From contig NZ_RCHV01000002.1 of the NCBI RefSeq assembly GCF_003665095.1, positions 4,946,501 to 5,010,500 of the forward strand: 64,000 bases of DNA. Direction: 5' to 3'. Each line of letters begins with the position of its first letter. The first letter of the stretch is position 1. The position numbers were made by a program, and so were the translations under genes. The notes below the pieces were generated by a model. The model ran no database searches. It was not told where the DNA came from and worked only from the letters and a program-made list of their open reading frames with translations. Positions 53,543 through 63,947 of the stretch are shown here, piece after piece. This DNA comes from Streptomyces sp. Z26 (GTDB lineage: Bacteria; Actinomycetota; Actinomycetes; Streptomycetales; Streptomycetaceae).

Positions 53543-55132
53543 GTGAGCAAGCCCGTAGTACTCATCGCGGAAGAGCTGTCGCCCGCCACGGTGGACGCGC
53601 TCGGTCCGGACTTCGAGATCCGCCACTGCAACGGCGCCGACCGTACGGAGCTCCTCGCCGCCGTCGTCGACGTGGACGCCATCCTGGTGCGCAGCGCCAC
53701 CAAGGTGGACGCCGAGGCCGTCGCGGCGGCCCGCAAGCTGAAGGTCGTCGCCCGCGCGGGCGTCGGCCTCGACAACGTCGACGTGCCCGCCGCCACCAAG
53801 GCCGGCGTCATGGTCGTCAACGCGCCCACCTCCAACATCGTGACCGCCGCCGAGCTGGCCTGCGGCCTGCTCGTCGCCACGGCCCGGAACATCCCGCAGG
53901 CCAACACGGCGCTGAAGAACGGCGAGTGGAAGCGCAGCAAGTACACCGGCGTGGAGCTGGCCGAGAAGACCCTCGGCGTCGTCGGCCTCGGCCGGATCGG
54001 CGTGCTGGTGGCGCAGCGGATGTCGGCCTTCGGCATGAAGGTCGTGGCGTACGACCCGTACGTGCAGCCCGCGCGGGCGGCGCAGATGGGGGTGAAGCTG
54101 CTGTCGCTGGACGAGCTGCTGGAGGTCTCCGACTTCATCACCGTCCACCTGCCGAAGACGCCCGAGACGCTGGGCCTGATCGGCGACGAGGCGCTGCACA
54201 AGGTCAAGCCGGGCGTCCGCGTGGTGAACGCCGCGCGCGGCGGCATCGTCGACGAGGAGGCGCTGGCGTCGGCGCTCAAGGAGGGCCGCGTCGCGGGCGC
54301 GGGCCTGGACGTCTACGCCTCCGAACCGTGCGTGGACTCCCCGCTGTTCGAGTTCGACCAGGTCGTCTGCACCCCGCACCTGGGCGCGTCGACCGGCGAG
54401 GCGCAGGAGAAGGCGGGCATCTCGGTGGCCCGTTCCGTGCGCCTGGCGCTGGCCGGTGAGCTGGTGCCGGACGCGGTGAACGTACAGGGCGGCGTGATCG
54501 CCGAGGACGTACGCCCGGCGCTGCCGCTGGCGGAGCGCCTGGGCCGGATCTTCACGGCGCTGGCGGGCGAGGTCGCGGTGCGGCTGGACGTCGAGGTGTA
54601 CGGCGAGATCACGCAGCACGACGTGAAGGTGCTCGAACTCTCCGCGCTGAAGGGCGTGTTCGAGGACGTCGTCGACGAGACCGTGTCGTACGTCAACGCG
54701 CCGCTGTTCGCGCAGGAGCGCGGCGTCGAGGTGCGGCTGACCACGTCCAGCGAGTCGCCCGAGCACCGGAACGTGGTGGTCGTACGCGGCACCCTGGGCA
54801 CCGGCGAGGAGGTGTCGGTCTCCGGCACCCTGAGCGGCCCGCGGAACCAGCAGAAGATCGTCGCGGTCGGTGAGCACGACGTCGACCTGACGCTCGCGGA
54901 CCACATGGCGTTCCTGCGCTACAGCGACCGGCCGGGTGTCGTCGGCACCGTCGGCCGGGTGCTGGGCGAGGCGGGCATCAACATCGCGGGCATGCAGGTG
55001 TCCCGGGCGACCGTGGGCGGCGAGGCGCTGGTGGCGCTCACCGTGGACGACACGATCCCGCAGGCGGTGCTGACGGAGATCGCGGGCGAGGTCGGCGCGA
55101 CCTCGGCCCGCAGCGTCAACCTGGAGGACTGA
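53543..55132 (+). CDS. serA: D-3-phosphoglycerate dehydrogenase SerA
   Basis: First enzyme of serine synthesis, the long form with 529 residues. Catalytic and NAD domains are VVARAGVGLDNVDVPAATKAG (a family block), VVGLGRIGVLVAQRM near residue 150, VVNAARGGIVDEEAL and TPHLGASTGEAQEKAG with the catalytic His near residue 279. It continues into an intervening (ASB) domain and a C-terminal ACT domain (LRYSDRPGVVGTVGRVLGEA), where serine inhibition usually acts. The GTG at 53543 gives the family start SKPVVLIAEELSPATVDALG. An in-frame ATG at 53396 would add 49 poorly conserved-looking residues and is less likely. Confidence 0.96.
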   Translation: MSKPVVLIAEELSPATVDALGPDFEIRHCNGADRTELLAAVVDVDAILVRSATKVDAEAVAAARKLKVVARAGVGLDNVDVPAATKAGVMVVNAPTSNIVTAAELACGLLVATARNIPQANTALKNGEWKRSKYTGVELAEKTLGVVGLGRIGVLVAQRMSAFGMKVVAYDPYVQPARAAQMGVKLLSLDELLEVSDFITVHLPKTPETLGLIGDEALHKVKPGVRVVNAARGGIVDEEALASALKEGRVAGAGLDVYASEPCVDSPLFEFDQVVCTPHLGASTGEAQEKAGISVARSVRLALAGELVPDAVNVQGGVIAEDVRPALPLAERLGRIFTALAGEVAVRLDVEVYGEITQHDVKVLELSALKGVFEDVVDETVSYVNAPLFAQERGVEVRLTTSSESPEHRNVVVVRGTLGTGEEVSVSGTLSGPRNQQKIVAVGEHDVDLTLADHMAFLRYSDRPGVVGTVGRVLGEAGINIAGMQVSRATVGGEALVALTVDDTIPQAVLTEIAGEVGATSARSVNLED

Positions 55133-55175
55133 CCGGGGAGTTCCGGCGCCGGGGGACGGACCGGCGCCGTACGTC

Positions 55176-55221
55176 CGAGGGCCCGGACCGCGCGGAAGCA
55201 GCCGCGCGGTCCGGGCCCTCG
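55176..55221 (+). terminator. Very strong hairpin downstream of serA
   Basis: A perfect 20-bp stem: left arm 55176-55195, right arm 55202-55221, loop AAGCAG. It lies 43 nt after the serA stop. Confidence 0.85.
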
Positions 55222-55388
55222 CGCGTGCCGCGTTCCGTGCGCGAGGGCGTATGTGGAGGCGGGGCGACCGCTTCGCTCTCACTTCCCCGGGGGCGGATGA
55301 ATTTCCTCCGCTTGTGGCCTAGCGTCACCGTAGCCGGAGGAAAACCATCCACCTGTGCCTCCGTGCCGGTCGCCAGCGGAGGTGTGGC

Positions 55389-56186
55389 ATGCGTGCGGAC
55401 GCACAGCAGAACCGCGTACAGATCCTGCGGGCCGCCCGCGAGGTCTTCGCCCACGAGGGCCCGGACGCGCCGCTGGACGAGATCGCCCGGCGCGCGGGCG
55501 TCGGCGTGGCGACGCTCTACCGCCGCTTCCCGTCCCGTGACGAGCTGATCCGGGCGGTCGTCGTGGACACCCTGGAGGCGCTGTACGCGGCGGCAGCGCG
55601 GGCGGCGGCCGAGGACGGCGACCCGTTCGAGGCGCTGCGGCGCTTCACGCACACGGTGCTCGACCTGCACATCGGCGCGGTGATGCCGTCGCTGGCGGGC
55701 CGCTTCGAGACGGAACGGGTGCTGCGGGAGGCGCCCGACGCCGTCGTCCCGTTGCAGCGGCTGATGGCCAGGGCGCAGGAGTCGGCGCTGCTGCGGGCGG
55801 ACGTGGCGCCGGGGGACGTCGTGTTCATGGTCGTACGGCTGACCCGACCGCTGCCCGGCGGCGGCTTCCCGCAGGACACGGCGCTCGCGCACCGGCAGTT
55901 GGAGATCTACGTCGACGGACTACGCCCGTCGGCCGCGTGGCCGCGCCGCGAGAAGCTGCCGGGACCGGCGATCGGCGCGGCCTGGTTCCGGCGCGTCCGC
56001 GAGCGGATGGCGGGCGGCACCGGGCCCTGCGTGCCGGAGGGGGACGGCGCGGCGGGCGCCGAGGTGGGCATGACGGGAGCGCGTCCGGCGGGCGCGGTGA
56101 ACGGGGCGCTGCTGGCCGAACCGGCGCCCGCGCCCGCGTCCGTACCGGCGGGCCCGGCCGACTCCCGCCGCCGCGGGTGCCGTTGA
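55389..56186 (+). CDS. TetR-family transcriptional regulator
   Basis: Protein of 265 residues with an N-terminal TetR helix-turn-helix: RVQILRAAREVFAHEGPDAP, then LDEIARRAGVGVATLYRRFPSRDELI at about residues 32-57. The ligand-binding part has the LHRYLDGLRP-like ALAHRQLEIYVDGLRPSAAW. The last 80 residues are Ala/Gly/Pro-rich and probably disordered, longer than in most TetR proteins. The ATG at 55389 has GCGGAGGTG upstream. It has no adjacent transporter gene on either side, so its target cannot be inferred from neighbours other than its own promoter. Confidence 0.85.
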   Translation: MRADAQQNRVQILRAAREVFAHEGPDAPLDEIARRAGVGVATLYRRFPSRDELIRAVVVDTLEALYAAAARAAAEDGDPFEALRRFTHTVLDLHIGAVMPSLAGRFETERVLREAPDAVVPLQRLMARAQESALLRADVAPGDVVFMVVRLTRPLPGGGFPQDTALAHRQLEIYVDGLRPSAAWPRREKLPGPAIGAAWFRRVRERMAGGTGPCVPEGDGAAGAEVGMTGARPAGAVNGALLAEPAPAPASVPAGPADSRRRGCR

Positions 56187-56220
56187 CGGCACGCTCCGGC
56201 AGCGACCTTACGACGGGGCC

Positions 56221-57561
56221 CTACGGCGGCCAGGCGTACGTGAGCCGCGCCGCCTTCAGCGCCATGTGCAGCAGCAGCCGGTCGGCGCCCTCGTGCAGGT
56301 CGAGGCCGGTCAGCTGCTCCACCCGAGACAGCCGGTAGTAGAGCGTCTGCCGGTGCACGCCCAACTCCGCCGCCGTGCGCCCCGCCTGACCCGCGCGGTC
56401 GAGGAACACCTCGGCGGTGACGGCCAGTTCGCGGTGCGCGGGCGTCAGCAGCTTCCGTACGACGGGGTCGGGCGCACCTGGCGCGCCCTCCCGCGCGCCG
56501 TCCTCCGTACCGGCGCCGCCCCGGCCCGCCGGGGTCGGGGCGGCGGGCGGGGCGAGTCCGGTGAGCAGCCGGTACGGGCCGACGGACGCCCACTCGGCGA
56601 CGGGCCCGTAGCGCGGTTCGGCCAGGGCGGCGCGCGCCGAGGCCAGCGCCTCGTGCCAGGCGCCGGGCAGCGCGGCGAGGTCACGCGCGGGCGTACCGAT
56701 CCCGGCCCCCGCCCCGCCCTCCGCCGCCCCGCCGGGCGCGGCGGACAGCAGCCGTTCGGCGGCCGTCCGCGCGGGGCCGAGGCTGTCGCCCGCGCGCAGC
56801 CGCACGAGCGCGGCCAGCGCGGGCGCGTCCCGAACGGGCCCGCGCGGGCCCGTGGTGCCGGGCGGCAGCACGCACCGGGCCAGCACGTTGGGCGGTACGG
56901 GCGTCCCCGCCGTACGCCCCGCGTCCGTGCCCGCGCCACCCGTCTCCCCGGCGTCCGTATCCGCGCCGCCCCCACGGTCGCCCCCGCCGCCCGGCCACGG
57001 CGCGACCGCCACCAGCGCGAACGGCCCGCCGCCCGCCTGCCCCAGCGCCGTCCGCAACCGGTCCGCCGCCGCCGCGCGGTCCCCGGCCCCGGAGGTGAGC
57101 AGCGCCCGCAGCAGCTCGCCCGCCTCCGCGCCCGACCGCGTCTCCGCCGCCAGCAGCGCGCCGATCCGCACGGCGGCGGCCTGCGCCTGCGCGAGCCGTG
57201 GGTCGTCGAGGTCGAGGACGCCCTCGTCCAGCAGCCACACGTAGCCGTACACCACGCCCCCGTGCCGTACGGGCAGGCAGATCCGCCCCGTGACGACGCC
57301 CGCCGACGGGTCGGGCGGGATGCGGACGGGGCCGGTGGCGCGCGTGATGCCGTAGCTCTCGAACCAGGCGCGGACCGCCGCCGTCGAACGCCGGTGGAGG
57401 ATCGAGCGCGTACGCACCGGGTCGAGCACCGGCTCGGGGCCGTCGGCGCGGCCCTCGTGCGCGCCGAACGCGATCAGCCCGAAGTCCCGGTTCTCCAGTG
57501 TCGCCAGGGTGTCGAGCAGGACGGAGATCTCGTCGACCAACGACTGGTAGTCCTCGCGCAT
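56221..57561 (-). CDS. PucR/CdaR-type transcriptional regulator of proline catabolism
   Basis: Regulator of about 446 residues. A GAF-like sensory region covers about residues 20-170 (ENRDFGLIAFGAHEGRAD, VRIPPDPSAGVVTGRICLPV). Then come a Gly/Ala-rich variable middle and a C-terminal PucR helix-turn-helix (AAELGVHRQTLYYRLSRVEQLTGLDLHEG). Divergent transcription from PRODH-pruA and the shared spacer with inverted repeats make it the likely proline-responsive regulator of those genes. The ATG at 57559-57561 has GAGGAG close upstream; an ATG at 57600 would add 13 residues. It converges on the TetR gene with a 34-nt gap. Confidence 0.83.
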   Translation of the reverse strand: MREDYQSLVDEISVLLDTLATLENRDFGLIAFGAHEGRADGPEPVLDPVRTRSILHRRSTAAVRAWFESYGITRATGPVRIPPDPSAGVVTGRICLPVRHGGVVYGYVWLLDEGVLDLDDPRLAQAQAAAVRIGALLAAETRSGAEAGELLRALLTSGAGDRAAAADRLRTALGQAGGGPFALVAVAPWPGGGGDRGGGADTDAGETGGAGTDAGRTAGTPVPPNVLARCVLPPGTTGPRGPVRDAPALAALVRLRAGDSLGPARTAAERLLSAAPGGAAEGGAGAGIGTPARDLAALPGAWHEALASARAALAEPRYGPVAEWASVGPYRLLTGLAPPAAPTPAGRGGAGTEDGAREGAPGAPDPVVRKLLTPAHRELAVTAEVFLDRAGQAGRTAAELGVHRQTLYYRLSRVEQLTGLDLHEGADRLLLHMALKAARLTYAWPP

Positions 57562-57600
57562 ACGCTCCTCGCCCCCGCCCGTTCCGTACTCGCTCCCCAT

Positions 57601-57648
57601 TCTCATACACATGTCTGAGATACGGCACACGGATGCGTGACAGCTGTC
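57601..57648. promoter_or_regulatory. Two inverted repeats in the PucR-type regulator / PRODH spacer
   Basis: TCTCA-N10-TGAGA (57601-57605 and 57616-57620) and the perfect palindrome GACAGCTGTC (57639-57648) lie between the divergent genes. A TAGGTT hexamer at 57675-57680 may be the -10 of PRODH. These are good operator candidates for the adjacent regulator. Confidence 0.5.
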
Positions 57649-57728
57649 GATGGCAGCGGGGCGGCGCTGTCCCTAGGTTTCACGGAGGCTCACCCCGTCG
57701 TCCGACCCCGTTTCCGCTGGAGGTGCCC

Positions 57729-58655
57729 GTGCTGGGTCCCGTGCTCCTCGCCGCCGCGCGCAGCGACGCGATCCGTCGCGCCGTCTCGGCCGCGCCCGTC
57801 ACCCGGCCGGTGGTCGACCGCTTCGTCGCGGGCGAGCACCTCGACGAGTCGCTGCCCGCCGTCCGCGCCCTCACCGACCAGGGGTTGGACGTTACCCTCG
57901 ACCACCTCGGCGAGGACATCACCGACCGTTCCGAGGCGCTCCGCAACCGCGACGCGTACCTGGCGCTCACCGACGCCCTCTCCGCCCAGGGGCTCGGCCC
58001 GCGCGCGGAGATGTCCGTGAAGCTCTCCGCCTTCGGGCAGGCGCTGCCGAACGGGCACGACATCGCGTACGCGAACGTGCTCCCCGTCGTCGAGCAGGCC
58101 GCCGCCGCGGGCACCACCGTGACCCTCGACATGGAGGACCACACCACGGTCGACTCCACCCTCGCCATCCTCGCGGAGCTGCGGAAGCGCTTCCCGCAAA
58201 CCGGCGCCGTCGTGCAGTCGTACCTGCACCGGACCGAGGACGACTGCCGTGCGCTGGCGGGGGAGGGCTCGCGGGTGCGGCTGGTGAAGGGCGCGTACGA
58301 CGAGCCCGCCACCGTCGCCTTCCAGCGCAAGCGCGACGTGGACCGCGCGTACGTGCGCTGCCTGGGCATCCTGATGACCGGGGACGGCTACCCGATGGTC
58401 GGTTCGCACGACCCGCGGATCGTCGCGATCGCACAGGAGCTGGCGCGGCGCGCGGGGCGGAAGCCGGACGGGTACGAGTTCCAGATGCTGTACGGCATCC
58501 GGGCCGCCGAGCAGCTGCGCCTCGTGGCGGAGGGGCACCGTATGCGGGTATACGTCCCGTACGGCACGGACTGGTACGGCTACTTCATGCGCCGCCTCGC
58601 GGAGCGCCCCGCCAACACGGCGTTCTTCCTGCGCTCCCTGGCCACCCGGGGCTGA
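57729..58655 (+). CDS. Proline dehydrogenase (monofunctional PRODH)
   Basis: FAD enzyme of 308 residues that oxidises proline to delta-1-pyrroline-5-carboxylate at the membrane, passing electrons to quinone. Barrel blocks are DVTLDHLGEDITDRSEAL, MSVKLSAFGQAL, VTLDMEDHTTVDSTL, VVQSYLHRTEDD and RLVKGAYDEP. The C-terminal YEFQMLYGIR and YVPYGTDWYGYFMRRLAERP is the family signature with the FAD- and substrate-binding arginines. The GTG at 57729 has GGAGG 5 nt upstream. It is followed by pruA after 160 nt. Confidence 0.95.
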   Translation: MLGPVLLAAARSDAIRRAVSAAPVTRPVVDRFVAGEHLDESLPAVRALTDQGLDVTLDHLGEDITDRSEALRNRDAYLALTDALSAQGLGPRAEMSVKLSAFGQALPNGHDIAYANVLPVVEQAAAAGTTVTLDMEDHTTVDSTLAILAELRKRFPQTGAVVQSYLHRTEDDCRALAGEGSRVRLVKGAYDEPATVAFQRKRDVDRAYVRCLGILMTGDGYPMVGSHDPRIVAIAQELARRAGRKPDGYEFQMLYGIRAAEQLRLVAEGHRMRVYVPYGTDWYGYFMRRLAERPANTAFFLRSLATRG

Positions 58656-58761
58656 GCGGCCCACCATTGCAGTCGGTCGGCCGGAGAACCCGGCCGCGCC
58701 ACCCGGAGCGGCGCACCGCCGCGCGTTCCGGACCGCCGTACGACGAGCCCGCCGTACGACC

Positions 58762-58799
58762 CGAACCGCCGAACCCGAACCGCCGCAACCGAACCGCGA
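58762..58799 (+). repeat. 14-bp tandem repeat just upstream of the pruA ribosome binding site
   Basis: CGAACCGCCG begins at 58762 and 58776, and CGAACCGCGA at 58790, giving a 14-bp period of about 2.7 copies. The segment is C/A-rich and ends at the AAGGAG of pruA. Confidence 0.65.
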
Positions 58800-58815
58800 A
58801 GGAGACACGGCCGCC

Positions 58816-60447
<1,632 letters not shown>

Positions 60448-60484
60448 CCGCGTCGCGGGTACGTCCCGCGCTCCGCGGCACCAC

Positions 60485-60524
60485 TGAGGCCCGGCACCCG
60501 CTCATCGGCGGGCGCCGGGCCTCA
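60485..60524 (+). terminator. Terminator downstream of pruA
   Basis: TGAGGCCCGGC (60485-60495) pairs with GCCGGGCCTCA (60514-60524), an 11-bp perfect stem whose interior (CCCGC / GCGGG) pairs further. Confidence 0.8.
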
Positions 60525-60559
60525 GGCGTGCGCCCCGAAGGGTGCGCGGTGCCGGGTCC

Positions 60560-60573
60560 GTGACCGTGGTCAC
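60560..60573 (+). promoter_or_regulatory. Candidate Crp-type binding site GTGACCGTGGTCAC
   Basis: A 14-bp palindrome fits the GTG-N6-GNCAC pattern reported for the Streptomyces cAMP receptor protein. It lies upstream of the structured leader and the 49-residue ORF. The match is to a short, degenerate motif. Confidence 0.5.
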
Positions 60574-60603
60574 AGTGGAGAACCGCAGGTGGGAAGGGGT
60601 GCC

Positions 60604-60685
60604 GTCTCAAATGCTAGGAAGGCCAAGTAAAAGCGAGACATCGGCGCCCACGGCTCTTACCTTGGAATGAGCCGAACGTCTCGCT
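60604..60685 (+). ncRNA. Candidate structured leader RNA with two exclusive pairings
   Basis: AGCGAGAC (60632-60639) can pair with GTCTCGCT (60678-60685), enclosing CGGCTC (60651-60656) with GAGCCG (60669-60674). The same GAGAC (60635-60639) can instead pair with GTCTC (60604-60608), enclosing an A-rich loop. CCAAG (60623-60627) and CTTGG (60661-60665) offer a further contact. The region is less GC-rich than its surroundings. I do not recognise the family. Confidence 0.45.
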
Positions 60686-60813
60686 CCATCGGGCGACTGG
60701 CGGACGCGGCACCGTGCGATCGAGCAGGCGACCCCTGCGGCACCGGAGCCCCCGCCCCTTCCGGCGCGTTGAATCCCCCATTTCTCGCACTGTCCTGAAG
60801 GAGCTGCTGAACC

Positions 60814-60963
60814 ATGGACGAGACCGCCCGCCGCCGCACCCGTCACGCCGCCCGCCGCAACACCCGCCCCGCCGACCCGCGGAACGCGGACCGGCGCAAC
60901 GCCGCGGCCGCCCTCCAGCGCGCCCTGGACCGCCGCGACAACGGCGGCTCGACCGGGCACTGA
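60814..60963 (+). CDS. Small basic protein of 49 residues
   Basis: Starts MDETARRRTRHAARRNTRPA and ends ALQRALDRRDNGGSTGH. It is very Arg-rich and probably a short amphipathic helix, possibly nucleic-acid binding. AAGGAG lies 9-10 nt upstream of the ATG, and G/C-rich third positions support coding. It stands alone between pruA and the phosphoesterase, preceded by the candidate structured leader (60604-60685) and a Crp-like palindrome. Function unknown. Confidence 0.6.
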   Translation: MDETARRRTRHAARRNTRPADPRNADRRNAAAALQRALDRRDNGGSTGH

Positions 60964-61044
60964 CCCGGCCCGCGCCCGTCGCGCCCGTACGGGTACGACG
61001 CACGCGCCCGGCGTCCCGTACGGGCCCAGCCCGTCGGCACGCGC

Positions 61045-62669
61045 TCAGCCCGTCGGCCGGCGCTCGACCGTGAAGTGGTCGACGCGTCGGCCGCTCTGCG
61101 CGAGCGCCGTCACCTCCAGCCGCGGGGCCCGCCCCGACGTCCCCGGCCGGGACTCGACGGCCAGGAACGAGAAGCCGGTGTAGCGCACCCGCGACCACTC
61201 GACCTCCTCCGTCACCTGCTCGCCCGTCCCCGCCCAGCGGAACGACGGCACGCTGTCGCGCTCCTTCTCGTGCCCCTCGTAGCTGTCGGGCACGGGGAAG
61301 TCGTACAGCTTCTTGCCCGCCCCGCCCGCCGTCACGTACACCGTGCCGTCCCGCGCCGGGTCCGTGGTGCCGCCGGGGGGCAGCTTCCGCGTCGCCCGGT
61401 GGCCGCGTACGGGGTCGGTGCGCTCGTAGACGTGGTTGTGTCCGTTGATCACCAGGTCCACCCGGTGCTTCTCGAACAGCGGCACCCACTCCTCGCGGAC
61501 GCCGCCCTCGGAGGCGTGCGTGCTCGTCGAGTAGGCGCAGTGGTGGAAGAAGACGACGACGAAGTCGACGTCCCCGTCCCCGCGCAGCTCGCGCAGCCGC
61601 CGGGCCAGCCAGCGGGTCTGGGCGCCGTCCGTGTAGCCCCTGTTGGCGGGGATCTCGTACGACACGTCGTTCGCGTCGAGCGCGACGACGGCGACGTTGC
61701 CGTAGCGGAACGAGTAGACGCCCGGCGCCTTCTGCGGGTCCGGGCCGTTGGCCGGGAGGGACCAGCGGGCGGACTGGCCGCCGTAGCCCTCGGGGAGTAC
61801 CACGCCTCCATGTCGTGGTTCCCGGTCGTCACCATCCACGGCACGCGCGCCGCGACCGGCTCGGTCTGCGCGAGGAACTGGTCCCACACGCGGGCGTCGT
61901 ACGTGTCCTCCCGCTCGCCGTGGCCCGACTCGTCCGCGTAGCAGATGTCACCGGCGTGCAGGTGGAACGACGGGTTCTGCCCCAGCAGCAACTGGTCGTT
62001 GGCCAGCGCCTCGTAGCTCACGCCCTGGTCGCCGAAGGCCGTGAAGACGAACGGCTCGTCCGCCCCGTCCGGCGCCGTCGTGAACGAGCCGAGCGTGCCG
62101 AGGCGGTCGGCCGCCGTCGGGTCGAAGCCGTCGTGGCCGACGCCGTAGTAGTACGTCGTCCCCGGCCGCAGCCCGTCGAACGCCGCGTGCAGATGGAACT
62201 GCGTGACCTCCGGCAGCTTCCGCGACAGCGCGGGCGTGTGCAGCTTCCGCACCTCCGCCTCGATCCTCCGGTCCAGCTCCCAGGGGCGGAGGCCGATCCG
62301 GACGTACGGATTCCGTACGGCGAGGGGGACCTGCCACGCCACCCGCATCCGGGTGCGCGGGTCGTCGCCGAACGCGAGACGGCGCCCGAAGGGGGCCACC
62401 AGCGAGCCGTCCACCCGTACCGGCGACAGCGCGGCCGGAGCCGTACCGCCCCCGCCCGTACCGCCCCCGCCCGTACCGCCCCCGCCGTCCGACCCGTCGG
62501 AGGTGCAGCCCGCCAGTCCCGCACCGGCCGTGCCCGCGCCCGCCACGGCGAGGCCGCCGGCGCGCAGCAGGCCGCGCCGGGACACGCCGCGTGACGACAG
62601 CCGCGCGCGCAGGTACTCGTGCTGCTCCGCCATGCTCATCCGCGCCGCCAACCGGTCCGGAATCCCCAT
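61045..62669 (-). pseudogene. Tat-exported metallophosphoesterase with a frameshift
   Basis: The gene reads in two overlapping frames that together make one purple acid phosphatase-like protein of about 540 residues. The first part, from ATG at 62667-62669 (GGAGA 8 nt upstream), has the Tat signal SSRGVSRRGLLRAGG, a Gly-rich linker, a fibronectin-like domain and the metal motifs FGDQG, AGDICY and TTGNHDMEAWYS. The frame is then lost. The -1 frame continues from EGYGGQSARWSLPANG with FHHCAYS and NGHNHVYER to the C-terminus. The break falls at the GGGG run 61792-61795; one more C on the sense strand (TACTCCCCCGAG) restores the reading. Either a sequencing error or a true inactivation. Confidence 0.85.
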
Positions 62670-62811
62670 CCGCGGTGTCTCCATGGGAGAAAGCTCGCAG
62701 CGCACGGCAACTCCCCGGCGTCGTCGGCGCGTACACGCGGTGAACCACACCCGACCGGCACACGCTCGTCCGCATCGTGGACGTACTTGTGTCACCCCCT
62801 GGGACCGGGAG

Positions 62812-62824
62812 TACGCTCCGCCGC
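62812..62824 (+). promoter_or_regulatory. -10-like element of a probably leaderless leuB transcript
   Basis: TACGCT (62812-62817) stands exactly 7 nt (CCGCCGC) before the leuB ATG. TTGTGT at 62787-62792 is a possible -35 with a 19-bp spacer. No ribosome binding site is present. Confidence 0.55.
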
Positions 62825-63862
62825 ATGGCGCGCAACATCGATCTCGCAGTGATCCCCGGTGACGGCATCGGCCAGGAAGTGGTGGCGCAGGGGCTCAAGG
62901 TCCTCTCCGCGGTCCTTCCCCAGGACGTGAAGCTGGAGACCCGGCAGTACGACCTCGGCGCCCGCCGCTGGCACGAGACCGGGGAGACCCTGCCCGACGC
63001 GGAGCTGGAGCGGCTCAAGGAGCACGACGCGATCCTGCTCGGCGCCATCGGTGACCCGTCCGTACCCTCCGGCGTACTCGAACGCGGCCTGCTGCTGAAG
63101 CTCCGCTTCGCCTTCGACCACTACGTCAACCTGCGCCCCTCGAAGCTGTTCCCCAACACGGCCACCCCGCTGGAGGGCCGCCCGGACATCGACTTCGTCG
63201 TCGTCCGCGAGGGCACCGAGGGCCCCTACGTCGGCAACGGCGGCAGCCTCCGCACCGGCACCCCCGCCGAGGTGGCCACCGAGGTCAGCCTCAACACGGC
63301 GTACGGCGTGGAGCGCGTCGTGCGCGACGCGTACGAGCGGGCCAAGGCGCGCCCGCGCCGGAAGCTCACCCTCGTGCACAAGAACAACGTCCTGGTGCAC
63401 GCCGGTCACCTGTGGAAGAACCTCTTCGACCAGGTCGGCCGCGAGTACCCCGAGGTCACCACGGACTACCTGCACGTCGACGCCGCGACGATCTTCTTCG
63501 TCACCGACCCGGCCCGCTTCGACGTGATCGTCACCGACAACCTCTTCGGCGACATCCTCACCGACCTCGCCGCCGCCGTCACCGGCGGCATCGGCCTCGC
63601 CGCGTCCGGGAACATCAACCCCACGGGCGACTTCCCCTCGATGTTCGAGCCGGTGCACGGCTCCGCGCCGGACATCGCGGGCACCGGCAAGGCCGACCCC
63701 ACCGCGACCATCCTCTCCGTCGCCCTGCTGCTGCGGCACCTCGGCCACGAGCCGGAGGCCACCCGTGTCGAGGACGCCGTCTCCGCCGACCTGGCGGAGC
63801 GGCCCGCGAACCGTACGACGGACGAGACCGGCGACGCGATCGCCGTACGGGTGGCCGGCTAG
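62825..63862 (+). CDS. leuB: 3-isopropylmalate dehydrogenase
   Basis: NAD-dependent oxidative decarboxylase of leucine synthesis, 345 residues. LAVIPGDGIGQEVVAQGLKV opens the protein, and the substrate arginines are in LKLRFAFDHYVNLRPSKLF. The catalytic Tyr region and Lys appear as VREGTEGPYVGNGG and LVHKNNVLVHAGHLW, and the metal aspartates are in FDVIVTDNLFGDILTDLAA near residue 245. GSAPDIAGTGKADPTATILS is the NAD-binding block. The pattern fits the actinobacterial short LeuB rather than tartrate or isocitrate dehydrogenase. Expression probably uses a leaderless mRNA. A GC-rich hairpin follows. Confidence 0.94.
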   Translation: MARNIDLAVIPGDGIGQEVVAQGLKVLSAVLPQDVKLETRQYDLGARRWHETGETLPDAELERLKEHDAILLGAIGDPSVPSGVLERGLLLKLRFAFDHYVNLRPSKLFPNTATPLEGRPDIDFVVVREGTEGPYVGNGGSLRTGTPAEVATEVSLNTAYGVERVVRDAYERAKARPRRKLTLVHKNNVLVHAGHLWKNLFDQVGREYPEVTTDYLHVDAATIFFVTDPARFDVIVTDNLFGDILTDLAAAVTGGIGLAASGNINPTGDFPSMFEPVHGSAPDIAGTGKADPTATILSVALLLRHLGHEPEATRVEDAVSADLAERPANRTTDETGDAIAVRVAG

Positions 63863-63910
63863 GAAGTGCCCGGGGAGCCGCCGCGCTCCTCCCGCACCCG
63901 CCGCGCCCGG

Positions 63911-63947
63911 CCCGCCGTACCCCCGCCCCCCGTGGGGGCGCGGCGGG
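63911..63947 (+). terminator. Terminator downstream of leuB
   Basis: CCCGCC...GGCGGG arms enclose CCCCC/GGGGG around a CGT turn. The rest of the window to 64000 shows no supported gene. Confidence 0.6.

Noticed and set aside
55330..55388. Ribosome binding site sequestration hairpin before the TetR gene
   Set aside because: CCTCCG and CGGAGG can pair, but the match is only 6 bp and likely by chance in this composition.
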